The notes under the pieces are model-generated. The model was not told where the DNA came from. It worked only from the letters and a program-made list of their open reading frames with translations, and did no database searches. From Veillonellaceae bacterium (GTDB lineage Bacteria > Bacillota > Negativicutes > JAAYSF01), in NCBI GenBank assembly GCA_012523975.1, contig JAAYSF010000040.1, forward strand, positions 1-55,025: a stretch of 55,025 nucleotides of DNA. The letters run 5' to 3'. Shown here in pieces: positions 35,206 through 43,951 of this stretch; position 1 is the first letter of the stretch; each line of letters begins with the position of its first letter. The position numbers and the translations under genes are program-made.

Positions 35206-38200
35206 ATGTCTGCAAATTTTAAGTTTTTACAGGGTCAAGCCCAATATCAGCTGTTTGCGCCTGCGGCTATGGAAGCCGAGCAGGTACTTGCGACTTCGCC
35301 TGCCATGGCGGCAGTTGGAGCCAGAAAAGCGTTAGAGCTTGCGGTGAAGTGGGTATATTCTGCCGATAATACCATTTCTATGCCCTATAAAAACAATTTG
35401 CAGGCCCTAATTCATGAGCCTAGTTTCCGGTTTGCTTTAGATCATAAAACCTGGGGTAAACTGCCGTATATAATCAAATTGGGCAATTTAGCGGTACACA
35501 CCGAGAAGGCAGTAAGTTACAACGATGCCGTATTATCACTACGCGGACTGTTTGAATTCATACAATGGATAGACTACTGTTATGGGGCAGACTACCAAGA
35601 ACGTCAATTTGATGAAACAGCAATACCTCAGGGAAAAACTGTTATTGATAATAGTATCATTAAGCAGAAGGATTCTGAAATCGAAAAACTACTAGCGCAA
35701 ATTGCTGCGATGAGCGAAGCGCTGACCGCGCAGAAGGAACAGCATAAGGAAGAACGGGCGTTTACCCCTGAGGATATTTCCGAGTTCCAAACTCGCAAGC
35801 GTTATATTGATGTAGAATTAAAGCTGCTTAGCTGGGTATTTGGTGATGATGTTAAAGAAGAAGTAGAAGTAACAGGTATGCCTAACCATGAAGGAAAGGG
35901 CTATGCTGACTATGTACTATACGGTAAAGACGGCTTGCCGCTAGCAGTGATCGAAGCTAAACGCACTTCAAAAGATCCTAAAATTGGTACCCACCAAGCT
36001 AAGCTGTATGCTGATTGTTTGGAGCGTATGACCGGCAGACGTCCGATAATGTTTATGACCAACGGGTTTGAATTTTATATATGGGATGACTGTTCCGCAC
36101 CTCGAAGAAAGATCAGCGGTATCTTTTCTAAGGCAGATCTGGAAAAGTTAATGAACCGCCGTTCTCAGCGTAAGAATTTAGCTGAAGTTAAAATTCAGGA
36201 CAGCATTACTGACCGTTACTATCAAAAAGAAGCCATTCGTGCTGTGTGCGAAAATATCGAATCAGGTCATCGCAAATCACTGTTGGTTATGGCAACAGGT
36301 ACGGGTAAAACTAGAACTTCATCAAGCCTTACCGATGTATTGTCACGGGGTGGGTATATTACTAATACTCTGTTTTTGGCTGACCGGACGGCGCTAGTCA
36401 AACAGGCGAAGGATGATTTTAAAACTTATCTGCCTGATATGTCTCTTTGTAATTTACTAAACGGCAAAGAAGATAAAAATGCCAGAATCGTTTTTTCTAC
36501 CTATCCGACTATGCTAAATTCGATTGACACGGCGAAAAATGAAGAGGGAAAGAAACTTTTTACGCCAGCTCATTTTGATTTGATCATTATAGATGAAGCG
36601 CATCGTAGCATCTTTAAAAAATATCGGGCTATTTTTGAGTACTTTGACGGATATTTAGTAGGCCTAACGGCAACGCCCAAAACCGAAGTTGACCGCAACA
36701 CATATGATTTCTTTGAAATGGAAAACGGTGTGCCAACATATGCCTATGACTATGACACGGCAGTCTACACCGATAAGGTGCTTGTACCGTATCACAATAT
36801 CGAAGTGCGTACGAAATTTCTCGAACAAGGTATTACTTATGATGAACTTTCACCAGAAGATAAGGCAAGGTATGAAGAGGATTTCACTGACGAAGATGGC
36901 GAAATGCCGGACTTTATACCTTCACCAGCTATAAACGAATTTATTTTCAATCAGCAGACAGTTGATTATGTGCTAGAGCACTTGATGAATAAAGGACTAA
37001 AGGTAGCAGGCGGTGATAAGCTGGGAAAAACAATCATCTTTGCAGCTAATCATAAACATGCTATGTATATAGAGGATCGATTTAATAAACTGTACCCCCA
37101 GTACAAAGGACAATTTGCTCAGATTATTGATAACAGAACACCTTATGCCCATGATCGAATTGCCGATTTCAAAGTTGCTGACAGATATCCGCAGATAGCA
37201 ATTTCGGTAGATATGCTAGACACTGGGATTGATGTACCGGAAATCGTTAATCTAGTATTCTTTAAAAAAGTGCGGTCAAAGACAAAATTCTGGCAGATGA
37301 TTGGGCGCGGTACTAGACTGTGCAAAAATCTGTTTGGTCCTGCTCAGGATAAAGAGTGTTTTTATATCTTCGATTATTTAGGTAACTTTGAGTTTTTCCG
37401 CCAGAACCCTCAGGGTATAGAATCTCGGGACGCAGAAAGTGTTACTGAGGCAATCTTCAGCAAAAAAATAAGGCTCATCGTTCATCTGCAGCATGCTGCT
37501 TTTGTCGATGATGCCTACCAGAATTGGCGCAGTCAGTTAATCGAAAACGTTGTTTCACAAATAAAGGCGCTGAATATTGAACTTGTATCGGTCAAACTTC
37601 AACTACAGCATGTAGAAAAATATAAAGATAAAAATGTTTTTATCTGTTTGGACGATAATGATAAACATAACTTAATAAAATATCTTGCACCGCTTGTTTT
37701 TATGGAAGAACAAGACGAATATGCAAAAGGCTTTGATAATCTGATGTATGGATTAATGCTTGCCCAGATTGAGGCTTTGCCCCAGTTTAACAAAAGTAAA
37801 CGACAATTAACCCATATGGGGGTAAAACTTGCTAAAAAAATTAGTATTCCACAAGTAAAAGAGAAAATAGAAATAATCAATATGATTCAAAGTGATGAAT
37901 TCTGGCATAATCCCGATATTTTATCATTTGAATCCGTGCGGATTGCCCTTAGGGACTTAATTAAGTTTATTGTTGATACGGGCGGAAAAAATGTAATCTA
38001 TACTAACTTATCTGACGGCATTATTGCCGTCAGAGAAGGCGATCCATTAAATCCTCCCTATGACTTTGAGGATTACAAGCATAAAGTCAATCGCTATATT
38101 GAAATGAACAAAGATAACCTGGCTATCTTTAAGCTGCGGAATAATCTTCCGTTAACTTCAGAAGATTATAAAAGCTTAGAGCATGTATTGACGGGCGAAC

Positions 38201-38529
38201 TTGGTACAAGAGAAGATTATCAGCGGGTATTTGGCGATACACCGTTTGGTTTATTGGTGCGTAAAATCGGCAAGCTTGAACACGAAGCCGCTATGAAGGT
38301 GTTTTCAGAATTCATCAATGATCAGTCTCTGAATCAAAAACAAATTGTATTTGTAAAAAAGATTGTAGACTATATAGTACAAAACGGCTATTTTGAAAAT
38401 ATGGCCGAGCTTATGAAGCCGCCATTTGATAAGCCTGATAGTTTTATAAAGTTGTTTGACAAAACAAAACAGCAGCGGATTATGGAGTTAGTGACAGAAG
38501 TTAAAGAAAATGCCGTGAGGGTTGTTTAA
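35206..38529 (+). CDS. hsdR: type I restriction enzyme endonuclease/translocase subunit
   Basis: A 1107-residue motor and nuclease subunit. Order: an N-terminal DUF4145-like helical domain; a PD-(D/E)xK nuclease with ADYVLY and AVIEAKR near residues 247-265; a superfamily 2 helicase with Walker A MATGTGKT, IIIDEAHRS, GLTATPK, DTGIDVPE and MIGRGTRLC; and a C-terminal EcoEI_R_C-like region. The DUF4145 fusion is a known variant of this family. GAGGTGATCG lies before the ATG, 18 bases after hsdS. It is complete, with a terminator after it. Without a working HsdM the enzyme is not expected to cleave. Confidence 0.95.
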   Translation: MSANFKFLQGQAQYQLFAPAAMEAEQVLATSPAMAAVGARKALELAVKWVYSADNTISMPYKNNLQALIHEPSFRFALDHKTWGKLPYIIKLGNLAVHTEKAVSYNDAVLSLRGLFEFIQWIDYCYGADYQERQFDETAIPQGKTVIDNSIIKQKDSEIEKLLAQIAAMSEALTAQKEQHKEERAFTPEDISEFQTRKRYIDVELKLLSWVFGDDVKEEVEVTGMPNHEGKGYADYVLYGKDGLPLAVIEAKRTSKDPKIGTHQAKLYADCLERMTGRRPIMFMTNGFEFYIWDDCSAPRRKISGIFSKADLEKLMNRRSQRKNLAEVKIQDSITDRYYQKEAIRAVCENIESGHRKSLLVMATGTGKTRTSSSLTDVLSRGGYITNTLFLADRTALVKQAKDDFKTYLPDMSLCNLLNGKEDKNARIVFSTYPTMLNSIDTAKNEEGKKLFTPAHFDLIIIDEAHRSIFKKYRAIFEYFDGYLVGLTATPKTEVDRNTYDFFEMENGVPTYAYDYDTAVYTDKVLVPYHNIEVRTKFLEQGITYDELSPEDKARYEEDFTDEDGEMPDFIPSPAINEFIFNQQTVDYVLEHLMNKGLKVAGGDKLGKTIIFAANHKHAMYIEDRFNKLYPQYKGQFAQIIDNRTPYAHDRIADFKVADRYPQIAISVDMLDTGIDVPEIVNLVFFKKVRSKTKFWQMIGRGTRLCKNLFGPAQDKECFYIFDYLGNFEFFRQNPQGIESRDAESVTEAIFSKKIRLIVHLQHAAFVDDAYQNWRSQLIENVVSQIKALNIELVSVKLQLQHVEKYKDKNVFICLDDNDKHNLIKYLAPLVFMEEQDEYAKGFDNLMYGLMLAQIEALPQFNKSKRQLTHMGVKLAKKISIPQVKEKIEIINMIQSDEFWHNPDILSFESVRIALRDLIKFIVDTGGKNVIYTNLSDGIIAVREGDPLNPPYDFEDYKHKVNRYIEMNKDNLAIFKLRNNLPLTSEDYKSLEHVLTGELGTREDYQRVFGDTPFGLLVRKIGKLEHEAAMKVFSEFINDQSLNQKQIVFVKKIVDYIVQNGYFENMAELMKPPFDKPDSFIKLFDKTKQQRIMELVTEVKENAVRVV

Positions 38530-38612
38530 TAGACAGATATTATTTATTGCTTTGATAATTCAAATTATTAGTAAAAATGAAAACGTCTTCCAGATTTTTT
38601 TACAAAAATAGG

Positions 38613-38656
38613 AGATGGCTATTTGTCCAGTTATGGGCAAATAGCCATCTCTTTTC
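38613..38656 (+). terminator. rho-independent terminator after hsdR
   Basis: A perfect 14-bp stem GAGATGGCTATTTG/CAAATAGCCATCTC with a 12-base loop and TTTTC. The next 280 bases, to the antiporter stop codon, have no well-supported gene. Confidence 0.92.
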
Positions 38657-38938
38657 GTTTAAAGATTATTGCTCCCAAAGGGAGATGGAGTAATAAGCCT
38701 TGGGATGAAATTAATGAGAAGGTGCTAGTAATCATCAGATTATTGAACTATTAACTATTTTACTTTTAATCTCTTGCCCATAGGCATATACCCAAACGCC
38801 AAGTGTTAGTATTGGCAACATGCAACAAGGTTTGGTATGGCAGGGCCATTCTTTGCAAGACGAAAGATTGCAATATGACCCCAAAAAATATGAATAGAAA
38901 AAACTATATGTTTTTACGAAGAGTCAAGGTGTTATTGC

Positions 38939-40177
38939 CTATGACAAATTTTCTTTAGGAGATTGTCCTACGACAACATAAGAAACCTCACGTTGCATGC
39001 CATAATATTTTAGCAGTAGCGCAACGATAAAATTGAAGACAAAACAGCCGGCAAAGAAATACAAGGTAAGCGTATAGCCGCTGGTTGATTCCCGCAGCCA
39101 TGATACGAGAAATGGTCCTGCAACACCGGCCAGTCCCCAGGCAGTCAGAATCCTGCCATGAATAGCACTCAGTTTCCTGGTGCCAAAAATATCGCTAAGA
39201 TATGCCGGCATACAAGAAAAGCCGCCTCCATAGCAAGTAATGATTAGCAGCACCAGTGTTTCGAAAAAAATGGCTTCTGTTGTTGCAGCCAGTTTCCAAA
39301 ACGCAAGAGCTTCCAACAAAAAGAAAAGTGCATATGTGTAACCGCGACCAATATAATCTGAAAACGTTGACCAAAAGATACGTCCGGCACCGTTAAACAG
39401 GCCGATGATGCCAACCAGAGAAGCCGCTGCCATCGGGCTCATGCCGATTACTTCCTGTGCCATTGGCGAGGCCACAGCCAAAAGACCAATGCCACAAGTT
39501 ATATTTACGAAAAAAATAAACCACAAAGCACTGAATTGCCATGTTTTCAATGCCTCATTCTCGGTATAACCGTGCTGTATATCAGGACTTTGCTGCTTTG
39601 CATTATTATATTCTTCAGTTGGAGGTTTTAAATAAAGCGCGGATAATCCCATAACAATTATATATACGGTTCCGAGAATTAGAAAGTTTTCTACCAATCC
39701 ATAGGATGCTGTTAAACGTTGCATCAAAGGTCCTGCAATCAGGCTGGCAAAACCGAAGCCCATAATGGCAAGTCCTGTTGCAAACCCCCGGTGCCTTGGA
39801 AAATATTTAACCAGTGTTGAAACTGGTGTAATATACCCGATTCCCAAACCGATTCCGCCAATTACACCATAAAACAAATATAATAGTAGCAAACTATGCA
39901 AATGCAGAGCCAGTGCTGTGCCAAACATCCCAGCTCCCCAAAATAAAGCTGCAAATAACCCGCTCTTTTTGGGACCGTATTTTTCTACACAACTTCCCAA
40001 TAAACCTGCTGATAAGCCTAAAAATAAAATAGCCAGTGAAAATGTCCAAGTAGTTTCTTTCAAAGAAAAGCCCATGGTTTCCATAATCGGACGAACCAGT
40101 ACACTCCAAGCATAAACACTACCGATACTGATATGAATTCCCACAGCAGCAAGAGCAATAAGCCAGCGATTTCTCAT
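38939..40177 (-). CDS. OFA-family MFS transporter (oxalate/formate antiporter-like)
   Basis: A 412-residue permease with twelve predicted helices, of the oxalate:formate antiporter family of the major facilitator superfamily. The first helix begins GIHISIGSVYAWSVLVRP, typical of the family, and a PRHRGFATGLAIMGFGFASLIAGP loop follows. Members exchange oxalate, formate or other short carboxylates; the real substrate is unknown. ATG 40177 follows AGAAGGG by nine bases; an upstream longer frame lies in the leader. The leader carries a strong promoter and a probable ZTP riboswitch, so expression is expected to rise when one-carbon (10-formyl-tetrahydrofolate) supply is short. Confidence 0.9.
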   Translation of the reverse strand: MRNRWLIALAAVGIHISIGSVYAWSVLVRPIMETMGFSLKETTWTFSLAILFLGLSAGLLGSCVEKYGPKKSGLFAALFWGAGMFGTALALHLHSLLLLYLFYGVIGGIGLGIGYITPVSTLVKYFPRHRGFATGLAIMGFGFASLIAGPLMQRLTASYGLVENFLILGTVYIIVMGLSALYLKPPTEEYNNAKQQSPDIQHGYTENEALKTWQFSALWFIFFVNITCGIGLLAVASPMAQEVIGMSPMAAASLVGIIGLFNGAGRIFWSTFSDYIGRGYTYALFFLLEALAFWKLAATTEAIFFETLVLLIITCYGGGFSCMPAYLSDIFGTRKLSAIHGRILTAWGLAGVAGPFLVSWLRESTSGYTLTLYFFAGCFVFNFIVALLLKYYGMQREVSYVVVGQSPKENLS

Positions 40178-40223
40178 AAAAATCATCCCTTCTAAAAATA
40201 AAACTAAGAGATTTGCCAAAACG

Positions 40224-40324
40224 CAAAAAACCATCTGGGCATCATCTCTTTGCCCAGACGGTCGGCTTATTTGAACTCTGCAGTACACGTGGTCATTTCC
40301 ACTTAATCCGTCAGTCCTGCACAG
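40224..40324 (-). promoter_or_regulatory. probable ZTP (pfl) riboswitch with terminator
   Basis: On the minus strand: P1 TGCAG/CTGCA, junction GACTGACGG, P2 GTGG/CCAC, a linker, then GCCGACCGTCTGGGCA, the conserved 3' element of the ZTP/pfl aptamer. The 3' element is also the 5' arm of an 11-bp terminator stem (40231-40241 with 40251-40261, one mismatch), followed by six T residues. Aptamer folding and terminator formation therefore compete. The family call is by eye, from memory of the consensus. Confidence 0.75.
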
Positions 40325-40346
40325 TCTATGAACTTTTAATATAGCT

Positions 40347-40375
40347 ATTATAACAATCGATCAGAATGGTGTCAA
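40347..40375 (-). promoter_or_regulatory. sigma-A promoter of the OFA transporter leader
   Basis: On the minus strand TTGACA and TATAAT are 17 bases apart, both perfect consensus. About 160 bases of leader follow before the ATG. Confidence 0.92.
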
Positions 40376-40381
40376 TGCTGT

Positions 40382-40570
40382 TATTTACATGTATGTGTTT
40401 TGGAGATGGAGCGGTCATTTTCGGCCTATATTGTAGCTCAATACAAGCCCCATAAAAGCAAGTGCAATGAGTCTGACATTGATAATGACTTGAATCGGCA
40501 GTTTCGAAAGGAAACGCCACTAGAAGCTGTCGTAAGGTTAATGTACTTAAGGTGCTTCATTTTTTCGTGA
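40382..40570 (+). pseudogene. fragment of an IS3-family transposase (OrfB)
   Basis: An open frame of about 60 codons encodes SAYIVAQYKPHKSKCNES, then LNRQF and ETPLEAVV, matching the start of the IS3-family OrfB integrase region (usual form: KFKPHKDTCNES, then L-x-R-x-F, then VVSDLTYV). The frame ends at TGA 40570 and the DDE catalytic core is absent. It is a scar of an old insertion between the antiporter and the next gene. Confidence 0.7.
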
Positions 40571-40614
40571 GTGTTTTGTGCTAAAGTGGCTCACTTATAT
40601 ATTAGCGTGTATAC

Positions 40615-40643
40615 TTGACTTACCACAATATGTAAATTATAAT
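40615..40643 (+). promoter_or_regulatory. sigma-A promoter of the thioredoxin-domain gene
   Basis: TTGACT and TATAAT separated by 17 bases, about 105 bases before the start codon. An inverted repeat ATAACG-N6-CGTTAT at 40659-40676 lies just after the expected transcription start and may be an operator. Confidence 0.82.
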
Positions 40644-40747
40644 AAAAGAAACTAACGAATAACGATTATCCGTTATCGATTATATAACGTATGTAAACCC
40701 ATCACCAAGCAAATCCTAAACAGTAGCAAAAAAACGAGGTGATACTA

Positions 40748-42820
40748 ATGTCTACCAAGCACGTTAACCACCTAGCCAACGAAAAGAGTCCATACCTACT
40801 TCAACACGCCCACAACCCAATAGACTGGTATCCCTGGGGCGAAGAAGCTTTTGCCAAAGCCAAGGCTGAAGACAAGCCGATATTTTTAAGTATCGGCTAT
40901 AGTACTTGCCACTGGTGCCATGTAATGGAGAGGGAGTCCTTTGAGGATGAAGCGGTAGCAGAGATTCTAAATCGACATTTTGTGTCGATAAAGGTTGATC
41001 GCGAGGAACGGCCGGATGTTGATCATATTTATATGGAGGTGTGCCAAGCGCTGACGAGATCGGGCGGTTGGCCGTTAACTATTATTATGACGCCGGATAA
41101 AAAACCCTTTTTTGCGGGAACTTATTTTCCGAAAACCAGTAAGTACGGGCGTCCGGGGCTCATCGATTTACTTAAAGCTATAAGCCAGCGATGGCAGGAA
41201 AAGCGAGAAGATTTAATTGGTTTTAGCGATGAGATCGTCGAACTGCTTCAGCACCAGGAAAAAGCGTCGGTCGATGCTACGTTGTCAAAAGGCTTGCTTG
41301 ATACTGCGTTTGAACAGCTTGAACGGGACTTTGATCCACGATATGGAGGCTTTTCTAAGGCGCCTAAGTTCCCTACGCCGCATAATATGCTCTTTCTATT
41401 AAGGTACTGGAAACATAATAATAATGCTAAGGCCCTAGAAATGGTTGAAAAAACTCTTACTGCTATGCGGAAGGGCGGAATATACGATCATCTTGGTTAT
41501 GGATTTTCCCGGTATTCGACAGACGATAAATGGCTGGTGCCGCATTTTGAAAAAATGCTCTATGATAATGCCCTGCTATGCCATGTCTATCTCGAAGCTT
41601 ATCAATGCACCGGCAATAAGGACTACGCTAAGGTAGCCGAGCAAATACTTACTTATGTTATGCGCGATATGACCAATGCCGAAGGTGGTTTTTATTCAGC
41701 GGAAGACGCTGACTCCGAAGGTGAGGAAGGTAAATTTTATGTATTTACCAGGCAGCAGATTTTAGATTTACTAGGCGAAAAAGACGGAACACTCTTCGCT
41801 GATTTTTACGATATAACACCACAAGGCAATTTTGAACATGGTTCAAGTATTCTAAATTATGTTGACAATGATATCGAGTCTTACGCTGCCAGAGTAGGTC
41901 TTGAAGCAGTGGATTTAACCAGAAAGCTAGAAGAGTGCAGTGCTAAGCTGTATCGGTATCGGGATAAACGGGTCCACCCGTATAAGGATGACAAAGTATT
42001 AACGGTTTGGAATGCCTTAATGATTTCAGCTTTTGCCAAAGCAGCTCGAGTTTTGGATGGTGCCTGTTATGCCGAGTATGCTGAACGGGCTTTTAAGTTT
42101 ATTAAAAATAAGCTTATCAGCAAGGACTGTAGGCTGCTGGCGCGCTATCGCGATGGCGAAGCAGCGCACTTAGCATATTTAGACGATTATGCATTTCTAT
42201 TATGGGCCTTAATAGAGCTATACGAGACAATCTACTCGCCGCTATATATAAAATGGGCCCAAGATGTTTGCCAAGAGATGCAGAGGTTGTTTTGGGACGA
42301 GAAAAACGGTGGTTTTTTCTTCTACGGCATAGACGGTGAACAGCTTTTGACAAGACCAAAAGAAATTTATGATGGAGCAATTCCGTCAGGCAATTCAGTG
42401 GCTGCTTTTGCTTTGCTAAGGCTAGCAAACATTACCGGCAAAGGTCAGTTTCAAAGTTTGGCAGAAAGGTTATTGCAGACTTTTGCCGGACAGGTGGAAA
42501 AAATTCCACGGGCGCATACTTTTTACCTTATAGCGTTAGACTATCATTTGTCGGCACAGCGCAAGATTGTTATAGCAGGAACGGGCGCTTCTAAAGACGT
42601 CTGGAATATGCTATCTGCTGCAGGTAAGCGCTTTTTGCCTAATACAGTAACAGTTTTTAATGATACAAGCCAAGCTGATATTATGCGAAAGGTGATACCG
42701 GAGGTCGTGGATCAATTACCGGTTAACGGTCAGACCGCGGCTTATATTTGTGAAAACTTTACTTGCCGGCCGCCTATAATCGGTATCGAGAACTTTATAA
42801 AGCAAATCAATAAGATTTAA
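40748..42820 (+). CDS. thioredoxin domain-containing protein, YyaL/SPATA20 family
   Basis: A 690-residue cytoplasmic protein with an N-terminal thioredoxin-like domain (DUF255) carrying CHWCHVM (Cys54 and Cys57) and a C-terminal (alpha/alpha)6-barrel resembling N-acylglucosamine 2-epimerase, with [10 protein letters not shown] and YDNALL blocks. YyaL-family proteins are widespread, and their biochemical role is not settled. The start is ATG 40748 after CGAGGTGA; the in-frame GTG at 40739 lies in that binding site. It has its own promoter and is monocistronic before ferritin. Confidence 0.92.
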   Translation: MSTKHVNHLANEKSPYLLQHAHNPIDWYPWGEEAFAKAKAEDKPIFLSIGYSTCHWCHVMERESFEDEAVAEILNRHFVSIKVDREERPDVDHIYMEVCQALTRSGGWPLTIIMTPDKKPFFAGTYFPKTSKYGRPGLIDLLKAISQRWQEKREDLIGFSDEIVELLQHQEKASVDATLSKGLLDTAFEQLERDFDPRYGGFSKAPKFPTPHNMLFLLRYWKHNNNAKALEMVEKTLTAMRKGGIYDHLGYGFSRYSTDDKWLVPHFEKMLYDNALLCHVYLEAYQCTGNKDYAKVAEQILTYVMRDMTNAEGGFYSAEDADSEGEEGKFYVFTRQQILDLLGEKDGTLFADFYDITPQGNFEHGSSILNYVDNDIESYAARVGLEAVDLTRKLEECSAKLYRYRDKRVHPYKDDKVLTVWNALMISAFAKAARVLDGACYAEYAERAFKFIKNKLISKDCRLLARYRDGEAAHLAYLDDYAFLLWALIELYETIYSPLYIKWAQDVCQEMQRLFWDEKNGGFFFYGIDGEQLLTRPKEIYDGAIPSGNSVAAFALLRLANITGKGQFQSLAERLLQTFAGQVEKIPRAHTFYLIALDYHLSAQRKIVIAGTGASKDVWNMLSAAGKRFLPNTVTVFNDTSQADIMRKVIPEVVDQLPVNGQTAAYICENFTCRPPIIGIENFIKQINKI

Positions 42821-42831
42821 AACGGATATTA

Positions 42832-42860
42832 TTGAACAATAGTTATTATTATGGTAATAT
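42832..42860 (+). promoter_or_regulatory. ferritin promoter
   Basis: TTGAAC and TAATAT are spaced by 17 bases. The AT-rich inverted sequence around the -10 box loosely resembles Fur/PerR sites, but no clean match is seen. Confidence 0.6.
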
Positions 42861-42901
42861 TATCCTGAATTAAATTAGTTAATAATAAGGAGGGACAATA
42901 A

Positions 42902-43420
42902 ATGATTAATCAAAAAATGCAAGATGCCATCAACAGCCAAATCCAGGCAGAATTTTATTCCGCGTATCTTTATCTTTCAATGTCAGCATATTGCGAAAGC
43001 AAAAGTCTGAAAGGTTTTGCCAATTGGTTAAACGTGCAATATCAGGAAGAAAATTCACATGCAATGATGCTACTGAATTATCTTCTTGAACGCGGCGGTA
43101 AGGTTCGCCTTGATACCATTGATGCTCCGCCTTCCGAATTTGGCACTATAACCGAACTTTTTGAAAAAGTTCTTACGCATGAACAGCATGTTACTAGTTT
43201 AATTAATAAATTGTATGAAACCGCCGTTAGTGAAAAAGATTTCGCAGCGCAAATCTTCCTCCAGTGGTTTATAAATGAACAGGTTGAAGAAGAAGCGAGC
43301 GTTGGAGAAGTACTGGACAAACTTTCGGTAATTGGTGAAAAAACAGTAGACATTTTATATTTAGATAAAGAACTAAGTGTCAGAACTTTTGTCCCGCCTA
43401 CAGCCGGGAGCAATGCATAG
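42902..43420 (+). CDS. ftnA: non-heme ferritin
   Basis: A 172-residue iron-storage protein forming a 24-mer shell. The ferroxidase-site residues are visible: Glu17 in QAEFYSAYLYL, Glu50 and His53 in YQEENSHAM, and the later glutamate in the EQVEEE helix. Length and motifs match bacterial FtnA. AGGAGGG precedes the ATG. It has its own promoter and a terminator. Confidence 0.95.
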   Translation: MINQKMQDAINSQIQAEFYSAYLYLSMSAYCESKSLKGFANWLNVQYQEENSHAMMLLNYLLERGGKVRLDTIDAPPSEFGTITELFEKVLTHEQHVTSLINKLYETAVSEKDFAAQIFLQWFINEQVEEEASVGEVLDKLSVIGEKTVDILYLDKELSVRTFVPPTAGSNA

Positions 43421-43432
43421 ATGTAAAATAGC

Positions 43433-43469
43433 AACAGCCAGCACCTGTAAAAGGGCGCTGGCTGTTTTG
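43433..43469 (+). terminator. rho-independent terminator after ferritin
   Basis: AACAGCCAGC pairs with GCTGGCTGTT around a 14-base loop, followed by TTG. Confidence 0.85.
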
Positions 43470-43488
43470 CAAAGAAGGTCTTTTAAGG

Positions 43489-43689
43489 TTAATCCGCGTT
43501 TTGATGGGCACGGCCATTTTCTGCGGCCATTGCATTCTCAGCTCTTTTAATAGCTTCCCGGACTAAGAGGCCGGCTTCACGGGTTGTTACATCGCCCCAG
43601 TCGCCATCATCCAATTTCTCACTAAAACCTAAGTCTTTGGCTATTTCATATTTTAGTTTGTCAGACATGATGCCTTTTCGACTGCTCAT
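43489..43689 (-). CDS. alpha/beta-type small acid-soluble spore protein
   Basis: A 66-residue DNA-coating protein of dormant spores, which holds spore DNA in a UV-resistant state. The pattern is S-R-x-G-x-M-S-D-x-L-K-Y-E-I-A-K-x-L-G-F, then a GDWGDVTTREAGLLVREAI segment, both SASP signatures, although the middle is divergent. AGGAGGT lies before ATG 43689. It marks the organism as an endospore former and fits the spore photoproduct lyase gene 3 kb away. Expression in the forespore (sigma G) is expected. Confidence 0.92.
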   Translation of the reverse strand: MSSRKGIMSDKLKYEIAKDLGFSEKLDDGDWGDVTTREAGLLVREAIKRAENAMAAENGRAHQNAD

Positions 43690-43879
43690 ACCAGCCACCT
43701 CCTATAGTTACTTAAGTATATTATTTGTTGTTCCGACAAATATTAATACGTTAATTTATGTCATAGCTTCGGTATATGATTTAGGGTAGATATTGCTAAG
43801 ATTATTATTAGCAGCAGATGTTTTAATATTAGCTGAAAAGTTTGACAGTAAGTTAGTTGTCATCTTTATCAAAGAGATA

Positions 43880-43909
43880 TTGACTCGGTGATGTAAAGTT
43901 GTGTAAAAT
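43880..43909 (+). promoter_or_regulatory. possible promoter of the CoA-disulfide reductase gene
   Basis: TTGACT and TAAAAT with an 18-base spacer, about 40 bases before the start codon. Confidence 0.65.
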
Positions 43910-43951
43910 ACAATTAAAAGCCCCTCCCCCGGGGGTGTGAGGAGTGATGTT

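Noticed and set aside
32640-38529. Restriction-modification locus as cargo of the element that left the tRNA scar
   Set aside because: The tRNA terminator lies on the same side as the R-M genes, which marks that side as original chromosome; with no second boundary visible the point cannot be settled, so it is not claimed.
40326-40520. Minus-strand open frame of 64 codons
   Set aside because: It lies over the antiporter promoter and the IS3 fragment on the other strand; no binding site or protein similarity.
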